A stretch of DNA of 64,000 bases from Gordonia hankookensis (lineage in GTDB: Bacteria; Actinomycetota; Actinomycetes; Mycobacteriales; Mycobacteriaceae): contig NZ_JACWMS010000001.1 of NCBI RefSeq assembly GCF_014673215.1, positions 558,001-622,000 on the forward strand, in the 5' to 3' direction. Shown one piece after another: positions 53,288 through 61,208 of this stretch. The first letter of the stretch is position 1; each line of letters begins with the position of its first letter. A program made the position numbers and the translations under genes. Below the pieces are notes generated by a model. That model searched no databases. It was given only the letters and a program-made list of their open reading frames with translations, and was not told where the DNA came from.

Positions 53288-54919
53288 ATGGAGCGATACC
53301 CGATCATCTACATCCGTGGCTACGCTGGCGGGACGGCCGGTATCGACAGCCAGGTCGATGATCCGTTCTACGGATTCAACGAGGGCGCAACCCATATCCG
53401 GGTCGACGGAAACGGGGATCCCCGCTTCTATCAGTTCGAAGGGCCGATGCTCCGATTGCTGATCGACCACGATTACAAACTGCTCGTGCACGGCGACCAG
53501 GAAGCGTATCTGCGCACTGCCGATGACGGTGCCATCGCCCCGGACTCGATCTGGGTGTACCGGTTCTACGATCAGGCCGCGACCACATTTGCTGCTCCGC
53601 CTCACCAGAACATTGCGCAACGCGTCTTCTCCTCGATACATCAACGCGTCACCGCCGACGGATTCGACATCGAAGAGGCCGCACTCGGCCTCTACGACCT
53701 GATCGATCTGGTGCGTCGAAAGACCAGCGCGGACAAGGTGATCCTGGTGGCTCATTCGATGGGCGGACTCGTCGCACGCTGCATGATGCAGAAGACCTGC
53801 CGAGAACAAGAGCGAACGCCGGCACGAGAACTCGTCACAAAGTTCTTCACCTACGGAACCCCGCACGGCGGCATCGTGTTCGGCAGCGGCGTGCTGAACT
53901 GGCTCGAGGAAACGGTCGGCCCGGCAGGCGCAGACATCTTCGCCCCCGAGAAGATGTACGGATATCTCACGCCTGGCAAGACGTTCGGTGACGAACCGAG
54001 AAGCGGCCAGTTCGACCCGCAGGACCTCGCCGACGCGCTGGACACCGACGACGTGTTCTGCCTGATCGGCACTAATCCGAAAGACTACGGTCCGTCCAAG
54101 GCGGTGGTCGGCCCCAAGAGCGACGGCCTCGTCCGGATCGAGAACGCCTACGTCCGAAAGGCGCACCGAGCCTTCGTGTATCGGTCACACTCCGGCCGAT
54201 ACGGCGAGGTGAACTCGGAGGAGGGCTATCAGAACCTGCGGCGCTTTCTGTTCGGACGCTGGACGGTCAAGGTCGGCCTGGACGGACTGACGGCCCTTCC
54301 CGACAATCGAGACGGCGACGATCACGTGACGTGGCAGGCCGATCTGCGCCTGTCCATTCGTGGGCTTCCCGTGGTGCTGAGCGAGCAGCGGGCCGACCAG
54401 TACTGCCCCATTCAGCTCGACGACGAACTGCGCAGGCTCGGTGACAGCCCCGACCATCCCGTCCCCCTGCTCAGCACCTTCTTGCTGGATCCCGCATTGG
54501 CCGCCGGAGATACCGGTGACCAGGTCCGTCACGGAGGGCGTGCTCGATACAGCCTCGTTCTCCGGGTGAGCAAGCTGATCCAGCGAGACGGCCTGTTCAA
54601 CTACCGCGACCATCTCGAGCAGGTCTTCGATTGGGCAGACACCCTCATCGTCGACGTGGGACCGAACACGGCCCAGACGGGTATCGAGGCCTTCACGGCA
54701 TGGAACTCATCGATCGGCGGAGCGATCGATGCTTTCGACCCGATCACGCAGGGGCTCAACGATGCAGGCCAACAGAACACGCCCGTCCAGACGGAGCAGA
54801 GCGACGGAAGCTGGCGCTTCGGAGTCTCCTTGCCAGAGGTGGCCCGGAAACTGGAGATCTTCGGCGTCGATGCCCGACTGACGTTCGAGATCACCGATCG
54901 CGACGGCCCGGCCCGGTAG
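53288..54919 (+). CDS. Large cytoplasmic alpha/beta hydrolase (lipase-like) with C-terminal domain
   Basis: A 543-residue protein. The N-terminal hydrolase domain (to ~residue 330) has IIYIRGYAG, the elbow VILVAHSMGGLVARCM with Ser, and YGTPHGG; the Asp/His pair is less certain, with candidates in PKSDGLVRIE and VYRSHSGRYGE. The remaining ~210 residues form a beta-rich domain without a match I recognise. No signal peptide is present. Lower GC and more varied codons than its neighbours, and its place next to the tRNA integration site, suggest recent acquisition. Confidence 0.72.
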   Translation: MERYPIIYIRGYAGGTAGIDSQVDDPFYGFNEGATHIRVDGNGDPRFYQFEGPMLRLLIDHDYKLLVHGDQEAYLRTADDGAIAPDSIWVYRFYDQAATTFAAPPHQNIAQRVFSSIHQRVTADGFDIEEAALGLYDLIDLVRRKTSADKVILVAHSMGGLVARCMMQKTCREQERTPARELVTKFFTYGTPHGGIVFGSGVLNWLEETVGPAGADIFAPEKMYGYLTPGKTFGDEPRSGQFDPQDLADALDTDDVFCLIGTNPKDYGPSKAVVGPKSDGLVRIENAYVRKAHRAFVYRSHSGRYGEVNSEEGYQNLRRFLFGRWTVKVGLDGLTALPDNRDGDDHVTWQADLRLSIRGLPVVLSEQRADQYCPIQLDDELRRLGDSPDHPVPLLSTFLLDPALAAGDTGDQVRHGGRARYSLVLRVSKLIQRDGLFNYRDHLEQVFDWADTLIVDVGPNTAQTGIEAFTAWNSSIGGAIDAFDPITQGLNDAGQQNTPVQTEQSDGSWRFGVSLPEVARKLEIFGVDARLTFEITDRDGPAR

Positions 54920-54929
54920 CGTGCACCGC

Positions 54930-55367
54930 ATGCCCATCAAACTGGAGAACGTCGGCATCGCCGTCGATGACCTCGAAGCGACGATCGCCTTTTTCACCGA
55001 CCTCGGTCTCACGGTGCTCGGCCGTGACACGGTCAGTGGTGAGTGGACCGACACCGCCGTCGGTCTCGACGGCAACCATGCCAAGATCGCGATGCTCCAG
55101 ACACCCGACGGTCACGGCCGGCTCGAGCTCTTCGAGTACATCCACCCCGAGGCCATCGAGACTGCACCGACGCTTCCCAACGAGATCGGTATGCACCGGG
55201 TCGCCTTCTCCGTCGACGACATCGACCACGCCCTCGAGATAGCCGCGCGCCACGGCTGCCGCCCCTTACGCGGCGTGGCGACCTACCAGGATGTCTACAA
55301 GCTCACCTATGTCCGCGGTCCCAGCGGCATCATCGTGATGCTCGCCGAGGAACTGAAGAAGGACTGA
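54930..55367 (+). CDS. VOC superfamily (glyoxalase/dioxygenase-fold) protein
   Basis: A 145-residue protein of the VOC fold: KLENVGIAVDDLEATIAFFTDLGLTVL, a His in IGMHRVAFSVDDIDHALE and a Glu-containing terminal strand. Metal-dependent isomerases, dioxygenases and resistance proteins share it; the function cannot be named. The last chromosomal gene before the integration site. ATG 54930 chosen over GTG 54921. Confidence 0.83.
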   Translation: MPIKLENVGIAVDDLEATIAFFTDLGLTVLGRDTVSGEWTDTAVGLDGNHAKIAMLQTPDGHGRLELFEYIHPEAIETAPTLPNEIGMHRVAFSVDDIDHALEIAARHGCRPLRGVATYQDVYKLTYVRGPSGIIVMLAEELKKD

Positions 55368-55396
55368 CGTCCCCAGCGACGCCCCCAGGAACGCCG

Positions 55397-55428
55397 AAAC
55401 CCGCTCCGACCGAGGTCAGAGCGGGTTT
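55397..55428. terminator. Terminator of the tRNA-Ala transcript
   Basis: A perfect 10-bp stem (AAACCCGCTC and complement) with a 12-nt loop, 7 bp downstream of the tRNA 3' end on its strand. Confidence 0.65.
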
Positions 55429-55434
55429 GCGGAG

Positions 55435-55476
55435 TGGAGCTAAGGGGACTCGAACCCCTGACCCCCACACTGCCAG
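55435..55476 (-). tRNA. 3' half of tRNA-Ala(GGC): attachment site of the integrated element
   Basis: On the minus strand the sequence gives anticodon GGC at 55472-55474, a 5-bp anticodon-stem strand, variable loop GGGTC, the T-arm AGGGG-TTCGAGT-CCCCT and the acceptor strand TAGCTCC plus discriminator A; no CCA is encoded. Upstream of the anticodon the match to any tRNA stops abruptly: the expected stem partner (CCACA) is absent. This is the signature left when an element integrates into a tRNA 3' half and moves the 5' part to the far end. Confidence 0.7.
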
Positions 55477-55555
55477 AGCGAGCACGCGGGGGGTTTTGCG
55501 TATCCTCGCGTCCGAATACGTCCAGGTCAGGGGTGGTTTCGCCGTCTAGTGCGTG

Positions 55556-55780
55556 TCATTGCGTAACGGCCCGTTTCGGCCCGTCTTGGCCCGCTCCGGG
55601 GGTTTTCGGGCGCTGACCTCGGGCCGCTCTTACGACACTCACCGAGCCCGGGCCCGGCGGCCGATCGGTGGGTGTCTCGGTGACCGGCTCGGCGGCCGCG
55701 ACGACGGCACAGTAGGTCACGGTCCGGCTGGGCGGCCCGAACCGCGAGGCACCCGCAACGAGCTCGATCAGCCGGGTCAC
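55556..55780 (-). CDS. Small protein of the integrated element
   Basis: A 74-residue frame starting GTG 55780. Its GTG overlaps the TGA of the short frame before it (GTGA), which supports translation. The sequence is Pro/Ala/Arg-rich with no recognisable domain. It is the most left-hand gene of the element, nearest the attachment site. Confidence 0.4.
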   Translation of the reverse strand: MTRLIELVAGASRFGPPSRTVTYCAVVAAAEPVTETPTDRPPGPGSVSVVRAARGQRPKTPGAGQDGPKRAVTQ

Positions 55781-55857
55781 CGTCGCTCGGCGGTCTCGCT
55801 GACGCGCTCGTCAACGGCCACCGCCACCGCCAGGTGATCGCCTGCACGGGCGAGCAT
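55777..55857 (-). CDS. Tiny coupled ORF (26 codons)
   Basis: ATG at 55857 opens a frame with good third-position GC bias; the open frame extends further upstream without a start, so the coding region may be a remnant. Its TGA overlaps the GTG of the next gene. Low confidence. Confidence 0.3.
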   Translation of the reverse strand: MLARAGDHLAVAVAVDERVSETAERR

Positions 55858-55935
55858 CTTGCGCCGGAGGCACCCGAGCGCGACGATAGGTGGCGGGCGG
55901 GTACCCGTACCACCCGACCCTGGAGCCCGTCCCCG

Positions 55936-56088
55936 TCAATCCGCTGGCACTCTCCGGCGGCGGGCGGGGCCGGGACCAGCCTTCTTGCCCACCACATTGC
56001 CGTGCCGGATCGTCCAATCGTGCTGGAGTCGAGCAATCAGGCTGTGCAGATCATCCAGTTGCCGTGCCGAACTCGTCGCCGTTGTCAT
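55936..56088 (-). CDS. 50-residue basic protein of the element
   Basis: A short frame from ATG 56088: MTTATSSARQLDDLHSLI, an amphipathic helix (LHSLIARLQHDWTIRH) and a basic tail PARRRRVPAD. It overlaps the end of the preceding 104-residue gene by 38 bp, consistent with a packed polycistronic train. A possible DNA- or RNA-binding accessory protein; no family recognised. Confidence 0.5.
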   Translation of the reverse strand: MTTATSSARQLDDLHSLIARLQHDWTIRHGNVVGKKAGPGPARRRRVPAD

Positions 56089-56365
56089 CCAGGGCGATCG
56101 CCGTTGCGCTCAGGCGGGTACAGAGGATCCGCAACAGGTCATCGCCACCGGCCGCCGTCGCGACGGGGTGAAGGGCGGCCGCGCAGTGTCCGGCGAGGAC
56201 CGCCAGCAGGTCAGCGATCTGATCGGTGCTCAGTTCGCCAGTCAGCGTGTGCCCGAGCGTGATCAGCTCGTGAAAGTGGTCGCGGTCGTCAGCAGCGGCC
56301 GCCACCGTCAACAGCGTCGCGGCCGCCCGGATGACCGCCGCCTGCTGCTGCGAGTCGCACCTCAT
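56051..56365 (-). CDS. Small helical protein of the element
   Basis: A 104-residue, Ala/Leu-rich, helical protein (AAVIRAAATLLTVAAAADDRDHFHELI). It begins 3 bp after the HExxH gene stop. No family recognised; position in the operon is the only clue. Confidence 0.6.
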   Translation of the reverse strand: MRCDSQQQAAVIRAAATLLTVAAAADDRDHFHELITLGHTLTGELSTDQIADLLAVLAGHCAAALHPVATAAGGDDLLRILCTRLSATAIALDDNGDEFGTATG

Positions 56366-56368
56366 CGG

Positions 56369-56932
56369 CTACCGCCGGGAGGCCACGGCATCGACCGGCG
56401 ATCGCAGGACCGGCACGCGCAGTGTCAGATTCCAGACCTTGTCGGGTCCGGCGAGCGAGGCGGTGATCGGACCGTCCAGGACGTTCACGCCCAGCGCGTC
56501 GGCGATGTCGCGATGACCCAGGGTGCCCGTCTCACAGAGCAGCTTGGCGAGAGGGACGATGGCCGGTCGCCAGAGCGCTTCGAGGGTGGGGATGATGCCC
56601 AGCGGCAGGCCCGCGCCACCGGGCGGGGCCTCGGCGTCGAGATCATCGCTGTCACACGATCCAGCCAGGGCCGCGCGGATCGCGGCGTGGTCGGGGCGGC
56701 GACGCATCGTGAACCGTGCGTCAGCCCACGGTCCGGCGAAGATGATCTCGCGCTCGGGCACCCGCACCCCGGCCGGTATCGCGTACTCGCACCAGCCGCC
56801 TCGCGGAGCCCGGTCATCATCGATCAGCCGCACCTCGGTCACCCGCGCACCCAGCAACACCGCCGTGACCGCATGAGCTGACTCGTGAAGGGAGTTGGCG
56901 GCGTGGACCGCCGGAGTCATCGACCGCCGCAT
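56369..56932 (-). CDS. HExxH-motif putative metalloprotease
   Basis: A 187-residue protein with HESAHAVTAVLLGARVTEVRLIDDD near the N-terminus: His16, Glu17 and His20 form a zincin-type HExxH helix, as in M41/M50-like peptidases. GPWADARFTM further on could hold the third ligand. No membrane helices are obvious. Elements of actinobacteria often carry such short HExxH proteins of unknown role; activity is inferred only. Start may be 56932 or 56920. Confidence 0.65.
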   Translation of the reverse strand: MRRSMTPAVHAANSLHESAHAVTAVLLGARVTEVRLIDDDRAPRGGWCEYAIPAGVRVPEREIIFAGPWADARFTMRRRPDHAAIRAALAGSCDSDDLDAEAPPGGAGLPLGIIPTLEALWRPAIVPLAKLLCETGTLGHRDIADALGVNVLDGPITASLAGPDKVWNLTLRVPVLRSPVDAVASRR

Positions 56933-57736
56933 TCAGCTCACCTCGCCGTCGATCGTGACCGCCACCGCGAAGCACTCGTAGCCGACGGTGACCGACCGCT
57001 CAGCCAGCGCCGCCATGATGTTCTCCATCGCATCGGGCGTGGCGTGTTCGTCGACCGGCGAGGTCCAGACCGTCGTCGGGCCGGTCGCGATCACCGTATC
57101 GCCCAGTGCCTGCACGTATCCGCCGCCGAACGCCCACGACGCACCCAGCGGCGACCGCAGGATCGGTGACCCGGCCGCGAGGAGCGCCGACACCGCCGGG
57201 GCGGCCCACTGTGCCCCGGCGTGCAGCACCCCGGCGATACCGCGCACGGCGAGTGCCGATTCGAGCATGGCGGTCGCGGTGGTGATGTCGGGTGCGGTGC
57301 CCAGGTCGGTAGCAGCGCCGAGCAACCGGTCGGCGAACCCCGACTCCACCATCGTCTGCTCATGCAGCACGAGGTTCTGCCGGGCCCGGGTCAGCGTCAT
57401 CTCCTCGGTCTGGGTGATGAGGCTGCACTCGTCGTAGCCCCAGACCACCAGCGGGAAGAACGGATCGAGCGGATCGGCACGCGCGCCGGTCTTGCGCGCG
57501 TGGTCATCGACCGGGTTCAGGCACGGGTCCACCGGCCACGTGCCCCAGCCGGACGCACAGTTGACCGGCCAGATTTCGATGCCCCCGTACCAGTGCTCGG
57601 GCATCGGCAGCGGCCCGGTCGAGACCGCGTAGAGGCCGCCGCCGATCGGGGCGGCCGGTGGTGCCTCGTAGACGACCGGCGGCAACGTCGAGGTCACAGC
57701 GGACGGCGCGGCGGCAGGGTCGGTGGTCGTGGTCAT
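56933..57736 (-). CDS. Conserved-looking element protein, function unknown
   Basis: A 267-residue protein. The middle holds GGLYAVSTGPLPMPEHWYGGIEIWPVNCASGWGTWPVDPC, with aromatic/Gly/Cys spacing that recalls virion-associated proteins of actinophages, and a C-terminal region of helical and beta segments. I do not recognise a defined domain. It overlaps the next upstream gene by 4 bp (ATGA) and abuts the HExxH gene, so all three are one operon. Confidence 0.6.
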   Translation of the reverse strand: MTTTTDPAAAPSAVTSTLPPVVYEAPPAAPIGGGLYAVSTGPLPMPEHWYGGIEIWPVNCASGWGTWPVDPCLNPVDDHARKTGARADPLDPFFPLVVWGYDECSLITQTEEMTLTRARQNLVLHEQTMVESGFADRLLGAATDLGTAPDITTATAMLESALAVRGIAGVLHAGAQWAAPAVSALLAAGSPILRSPLGASWAFGGGYVQALGDTVIATGPTTVWTSPVDEHATPDAMENIMAALAERSVTVGYECFAVAVTIDGEVS

Positions 57737-58521
57737 GCGCTCTCCCTGCGGGACGGGGGTCGGGACTGATCGATGGTGCCGAGCGGCCCTGGCCGCTCGG
57801 TCCACGACGCCACCCCCCACTCACGCAGCCGCGCATCGGCCCGCGCGTCGACGTCAGGCAGCGGCCGTGGCGGCGTCGCCGCCCGCGACCGTAAGACAGA
57901 CTCGATGCGGTCAAGGCGGGAAGCGAGTTCGCCAGCGGCCAGATCGATCACGCGCAACGCCGCGACCAGCTTGTCCGAGCGCGCACCGTCATCCCGACGG
58001 CCCGGCAGCGGTGAGTCGGCCGGGATCGCGCCGACCGGCGCAGCGAGCGCATCGGCCAGCGGCCGCTCCAGAGGCGCGGCCAGGGTGGTCAACGCGGCGA
58101 TCCAGGTGCCACTCGTCACCATCTCCGGCGTCAGAGGTGGGGCGGTGATGCGGGGGCGGGTGCGGACCAGTTCGCGGCGAGCCGCCGCGCGCCGCTCGTA
58201 GGGTCCGATGTGGGCGGTGCGCTGGGCAATCTCACGGTCGGCGATGATCGCGGCGCACCGGTCGAGTGCGAGCGCGGACTCGGTCACGACGTCGGAGACC
58301 TCAGCGATCACCATCGCCGGACGCGGCAGTGCCCCTGCCCGATCGGCCAGCGGAGCGAGGATCGCAGCGACCTCGTCAGCCAACCGGAACCGGCCGTCGT
58401 AGGTCACGGGCAGACGCTGACGCCGGGCTGCGCGCTGCTCATCCTGCGACGGGGCCGGGGCCGATACAACACCTGAGAGTGCCTGTCGACGTGGGGAACC
58501 CGGCCGCCGCAGCCGGATCAC
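57733..58521 (-). CDS. Unknown protein of the element
   Basis: A 262-residue Arg/Ala-rich protein, mostly helical (RFRLADEVAAILAPLADRAGALP, DLAAGELASRLDRIESVLRSR), without signal peptide or membrane helices. Neighbours overlap on both sides by 4 bp. Nothing recognisable; a structural or DNA-associated role is a guess. Confidence 0.6.
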   Translation of the reverse strand: MIRLRRPGSPRRQALSGVVSAPAPSQDEQRAARRQRLPVTYDGRFRLADEVAAILAPLADRAGALPRPAMVIAEVSDVVTESALALDRCAAIIADREIAQRTAHIGPYERRAAARRELVRTRPRITAPPLTPEMVTSGTWIAALTTLAAPLERPLADALAAPVGAIPADSPLPGRRDDGARSDKLVAALRVIDLAAGELASRLDRIESVLRSRAATPPRPLPDVDARADARLREWGVASWTERPGPLGTIDQSRPPSRRESA

Positions 58522-58811
58522 GACGTCACCTCATCCAGGTCATCGGTCAGCATCTCCGCTGCTGCCTGCTCGGCGATCGTGGCGGTGCGCTCCAGGTCAT
58601 CGGCCAGTCGTTCGAGGCGGCGCGCCTCGCTGCGCAACGCGGTCGCTGCTGTGCGCTCTTTGCTCGCGAGCAAGCTCATTCGATCCGCACAGTCCATGTC
58701 GACCCAATGGCGCGGTGACGAATCCGGCTCCCGTGCGGGTGAGGGTGCGGGTGCGGGTACGGGTGGGCTCGGCCGCGCATGGGCCAGCGCCGGAGTCGAT
58801 CGGGGGCTCAC
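58518..58811 (-). CDS. Small coiled-coil protein of the element
   Basis: A 97-residue protein: Pro/Ala-rich N-terminus (residues 8-32) then a coiled coil (LLASKERTAATALRSEARRLERLADDLERTA). It overlaps the next gene by 4 bp at both ends. No family recognised. Confidence 0.6.
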   Translation of the reverse strand: MSPRSTPALAHARPSPPVPAPAPSPAREPDSSPRHWVDMDCADRMSLLASKERTAATALRSEARRLERLADDLERTATIAEQAAAEMLTDDLDEVTS

Positions 58812-59044
58812 CGCGCCACCGCCGCATCATCGGTCAGCGCATCACGGACGCGCGTCAGCAGCGCGTCACGGTCGAGGCCCGGGTCGGAGTCGAACACGGC
58901 CTTGACCCGGAAGAACGCGATCTCCGACCGCGCCGCACGCACATCGGGATGGTCCTCGGGGTAGCCGTGTTTGAGCAGGAATCCGAGACGGCCCGACGCG
59001 GCATGGCGAGAACCGTAGCGGGCGGTGTCGGCGGTGGCGGTCAT
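58808..59044 (-). CDS. Small protein of the element
   Basis: A 78-residue protein from ATG 59044 (MTATADTARY), ending DRDALLTRVRDALTDDAAVAR. A Phe/Tyr/Pro-containing middle (LGFLLKHGYPEDHPDVRAARS) suggests a folded domain. It leads the overlapping five-gene train. No family recognised. Confidence 0.55.
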   Translation of the reverse strand: MTATADTARYGSRHAASGRLGFLLKHGYPEDHPDVRAARSEIAFFRVKAVFDSDPGLDRDALLTRVRDALTDDAAVAR

Positions 59045-59237
59045 GGTCCTCACGATAAGCCGACAGCGCGCTATACGCTAGCCCTAATCTGTTGCAGCAC
59101 TGACATTTACAGCACTACAGGGCAATGTCAGAGACCTGCCAATCGGACCCAATACCCCCGCCATCCGGTCCGGCACACCCACGGCCAGGGGTCGCGATTG
59201 CCTATGCGCGTGACAATTTCGGACGCCCGGCCACGTG

Positions 59238-59543
59238 TCAGCGGGCCCGAGCGGCCCTACCCCCGGCCGAGGGACCGGATCGGGAGCGTTCCTCGACACG
59301 ACGGGCGATCGCGCGGGCTTCGAGCGCGGCCGCACGGTGCCGCCAGGCCAGGGCGTCGTCGGAGGCGGCCTGGTGTCGGAGCGCACGGACAACGTCAGCC
59401 GGATCAGTCGAGTCAGGCAAGACGCCCGAATACCGTGCCGCGACAGTTGGATCGACACCGGCCCGCGTCAACAACTGGCCCGTGGGCCGTCGGAAACCGG
59501 GGTCACGCACCGGGGTGGGCATCGGTCGGTTGGGAGTGCTCAT
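59238..59543 (-). CDS. Small protein of the element
   Basis: A 101-residue helical protein (RAGVDPTVAARYSG, DPADVVRALRHQAASDDALAWRHRAAALEARAIARRVEE). It starts with ATG 59543, 13 bp after the disrupted HTH frame. Unknown function; the coiled-coil-like C-terminus is basic. 59045-59237 before its neighbour holds no gene I can support. Confidence 0.5.
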   Translation of the reverse strand: MSTPNRPMPTPVRDPGFRRPTGQLLTRAGVDPTVAARYSGVLPDSTDPADVVRALRHQAASDDALAWRHRAAALEARAIARRVEERSRSGPSAGGRAARAR

Positions 59544-59555
59544 CTGGGTGTCCTT

Positions 59556-59994
59556 TCACCAGTGGCAGTGCCTGACTGCTCCGCCAACAGCGCTTCGAGA
59601 CGGGTGGGCAGGGTACGCCTTGCCGTCGATGCCGGTGGCGCGGTCCGGCAGTTCAGTGGTTTCCACTGAACTGGTGGACAGATCGTCGCGGATTGTTGAC
59701 TGGCTCACCCCCACGGCATCGGCAATGGCTTGCTGGCTGAGCCCGCGCTGGCGTAGGTCGATGACGGTGGCCTGGCGCTCTGCCCGGGGCAGCTGTAGGC
59801 CCGATGGCGGCGGCCGAGTGGGCCGCTCGCGCCGGGGTGCCGGGTTCGGGCAACCTGGTGGCGGAGTCAGGTCGCGGGGCGCTCTGGGCGACTCTCGGCC
59901 GCGATCGGTTGCGGGGGCGGCCCGGGCGATAGGCCGCCAGCGGGTCGTAGTGGTTGCGTTGTCCGGCGCGTAGCGAAACGTCCAGCGCGGTCAT
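59556..59994 (-). pseudogene. Frame-disrupted helix-turn-helix (ParB/recombinase-like) gene
   Basis: The 3' part encodes, ending at 59556, a strong HTH: LPRAERQATVIDLRQRGLSQQAIADAVGVSQSTIRDDLS, followed by TGIDGKAYPAHPS, a motif I associate with ParB-like actinophage/element regulators. This frame has no ATG, GTG or TTG after an in-frame stop near 59994. A gene-like 5' part (MTALDVSLRAGQRNHYDPLA from ATG 59994) lies one base out of frame. The simplest reading is one gene split by a +1-type shift: a mutation, sequencing error or programmed frameshift. Confidence 0.55.
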
Positions 59995-60018
59995 CGAATC
60001 AGCCCCCACCACCGCGAC

Positions 60019-60576
60019 TCACCGCCGCACGGCGTCGAGGGCGGGGCTGTCGTCGACGGCATCAGCATTGTCGTCAGGGTCCTCATCGGTGTCGACGTCG
60101 GTGACCTCACCGTCGAGCACCGGCGAAGTCCACCCCGGCGGGGCCCCGCTGATCTCTCGCAGCAACCGCGCAGCCTCCGTGGCGAACTCATGCTCGGTCA
60201 GCCCCTGCTCCACCTGGACCTGCACGGGCGCGTAGGCACCCACGAGCTTGGCGATCTGGTCACGGTTCGCCCGCATCTCCCGGCTCAGCATCACCAACGT
60301 CAGATCATCGCGACGGGCCAGCGCCTCGGAGAACCGGCCGTACAGGACCGCATTGCTGATCCGCGCCCCTTCGAGCAACTCGCGCAGGGTCGCGTCGCCG
60401 GAGTTCAGCCGCTCCTCACGGGCCAGATGACGCTTGACCGCTGTCTGCGCCGCCCCGGGGCTGCCGTAGCCCAGTGCGCGTGCGACATCGAGCCACGATC
60501 GACCGCACGCACGGAGCTGGAACGCCCGCTCTGCACGCTCGCGGGAGTTGCGAAACGTTCGCTGATGATCGGCCAT
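60019..60576 (-). CDS. HTH DNA-binding protein, terminase-small-subunit-like
   Basis: A 185-residue protein from ATG 60576. An N-terminal HTH (AFQLRACGRSWLDVARALGYGSPGAAQTAVKRHLA) resembles small terminase or element-encoded DNA-binding subunits. The centre is helical (LTLVMLSREMRANRDQIAKLVG) and the tail very acidic (DGEVTDVDTDEDPDDNADAVDD). Such proteins recognise a specific site for packaging, replication or partition. Its stop is 24 bp from the disrupted HTH gene. Confidence 0.65.
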   Translation of the reverse strand: MADHQRTFRNSRERAERAFQLRACGRSWLDVARALGYGSPGAAQTAVKRHLAREERLNSGDATLRELLEGARISNAVLYGRFSEALARRDDLTLVMLSREMRANRDQIAKLVGAYAPVQVQVEQGLTEHEFATEAARLLREISGAPPGWTSPVLDGEVTDVDTDEDPDDNADAVDDSPALDAVRR

Positions 60577-61208
60577 CGTACGCAAGTCTGCCGCCTTGAC
60601 GAGGCGTTGTCCATCGACCAGCCCGCAGCCCGCTCGGTACTGAGGTCCGCTCGGTCACGGCGGGGAGCCACTGGGGCGCAGCACTTCTCACATCACCACG
60701 GTTGACGGGCATTGTCGCCGGCAGTGGGCGTGGAGGTCCGGCCGATGGCCCACTCAGACGGCCGCTCGCTGCCTCGGCCGCTGTGGGTAGGCCGTGGGGC
60801 CAGTCGCCCGCTGTTTGGCAGCGAGGCGGCCAACGAGGACCACCAAACCGACGGCCCTGACATCGTCTGCCATGCCGCCCCGGCCGCTCCGGTCACCGTC
60901 GCCCGCCGATCACGCCCCCGCCGCCGCTCACATCCGCCCGCTCAGCCACCCTCAAGACCCCATCGTCGTCCGTCGTCGTCCCATCGCCCCCTCCCTATAG
61001 GTCGGGGGGCGAGGGACGATAGGTAATTGGACCCCATCGGTCCCCCGTTTCGGGGCCGATAGAAACCACTGCTCATACACAGTTTTTGAGCGGTCGTCTC
61101 AGGTATCGGCCCCTATCGCCCCCGACGTCAGGGGCCGATGTATCGGCCCCAAAATCAGGGGCCGATAGAAACCCCAGGTCAGACCATGTTTTTGCCCAAA
61201 TCCCCGTG
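60577..61208. other. Non-coding origin-like region
   Basis: About 630 bases with no gene I can support; small frames on both strands have poor protein character. Its right end holds the GGGGCCGAT repeat cluster. An origin or centromere-like locus is the best reading. Confidence 0.5.
61052..61173. repeat. Iteron-like GGGGCCGAT repeat cluster
   Basis: The 9-bp box GGGGCCGAT occurs at 61052, 61131 and 61158 on the plus strand and as ATCGGCCCC at 61105-61113 and 61142-61150. Copies at 61131-61150 form a dyad with a 2-nt spacer; the 61052 and 61158 copies share the longer GGGGCCGATAGAAACC. It lies 35 bp past the RepA-like ATPase gene stop. Confidence 0.7.

Noticed and set aside
59066..59082. CGCTATACG similar to the higBA palindrome core
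   Set aside because: Only nine bases match and there is no palindrome around it; likely chance.
60693..61026. Small frames on both strands in the origin-like region
   Set aside because: Pro/Arg/His-rich, no ribosome site or coupling, and mutually overlapping; better read as non-coding.
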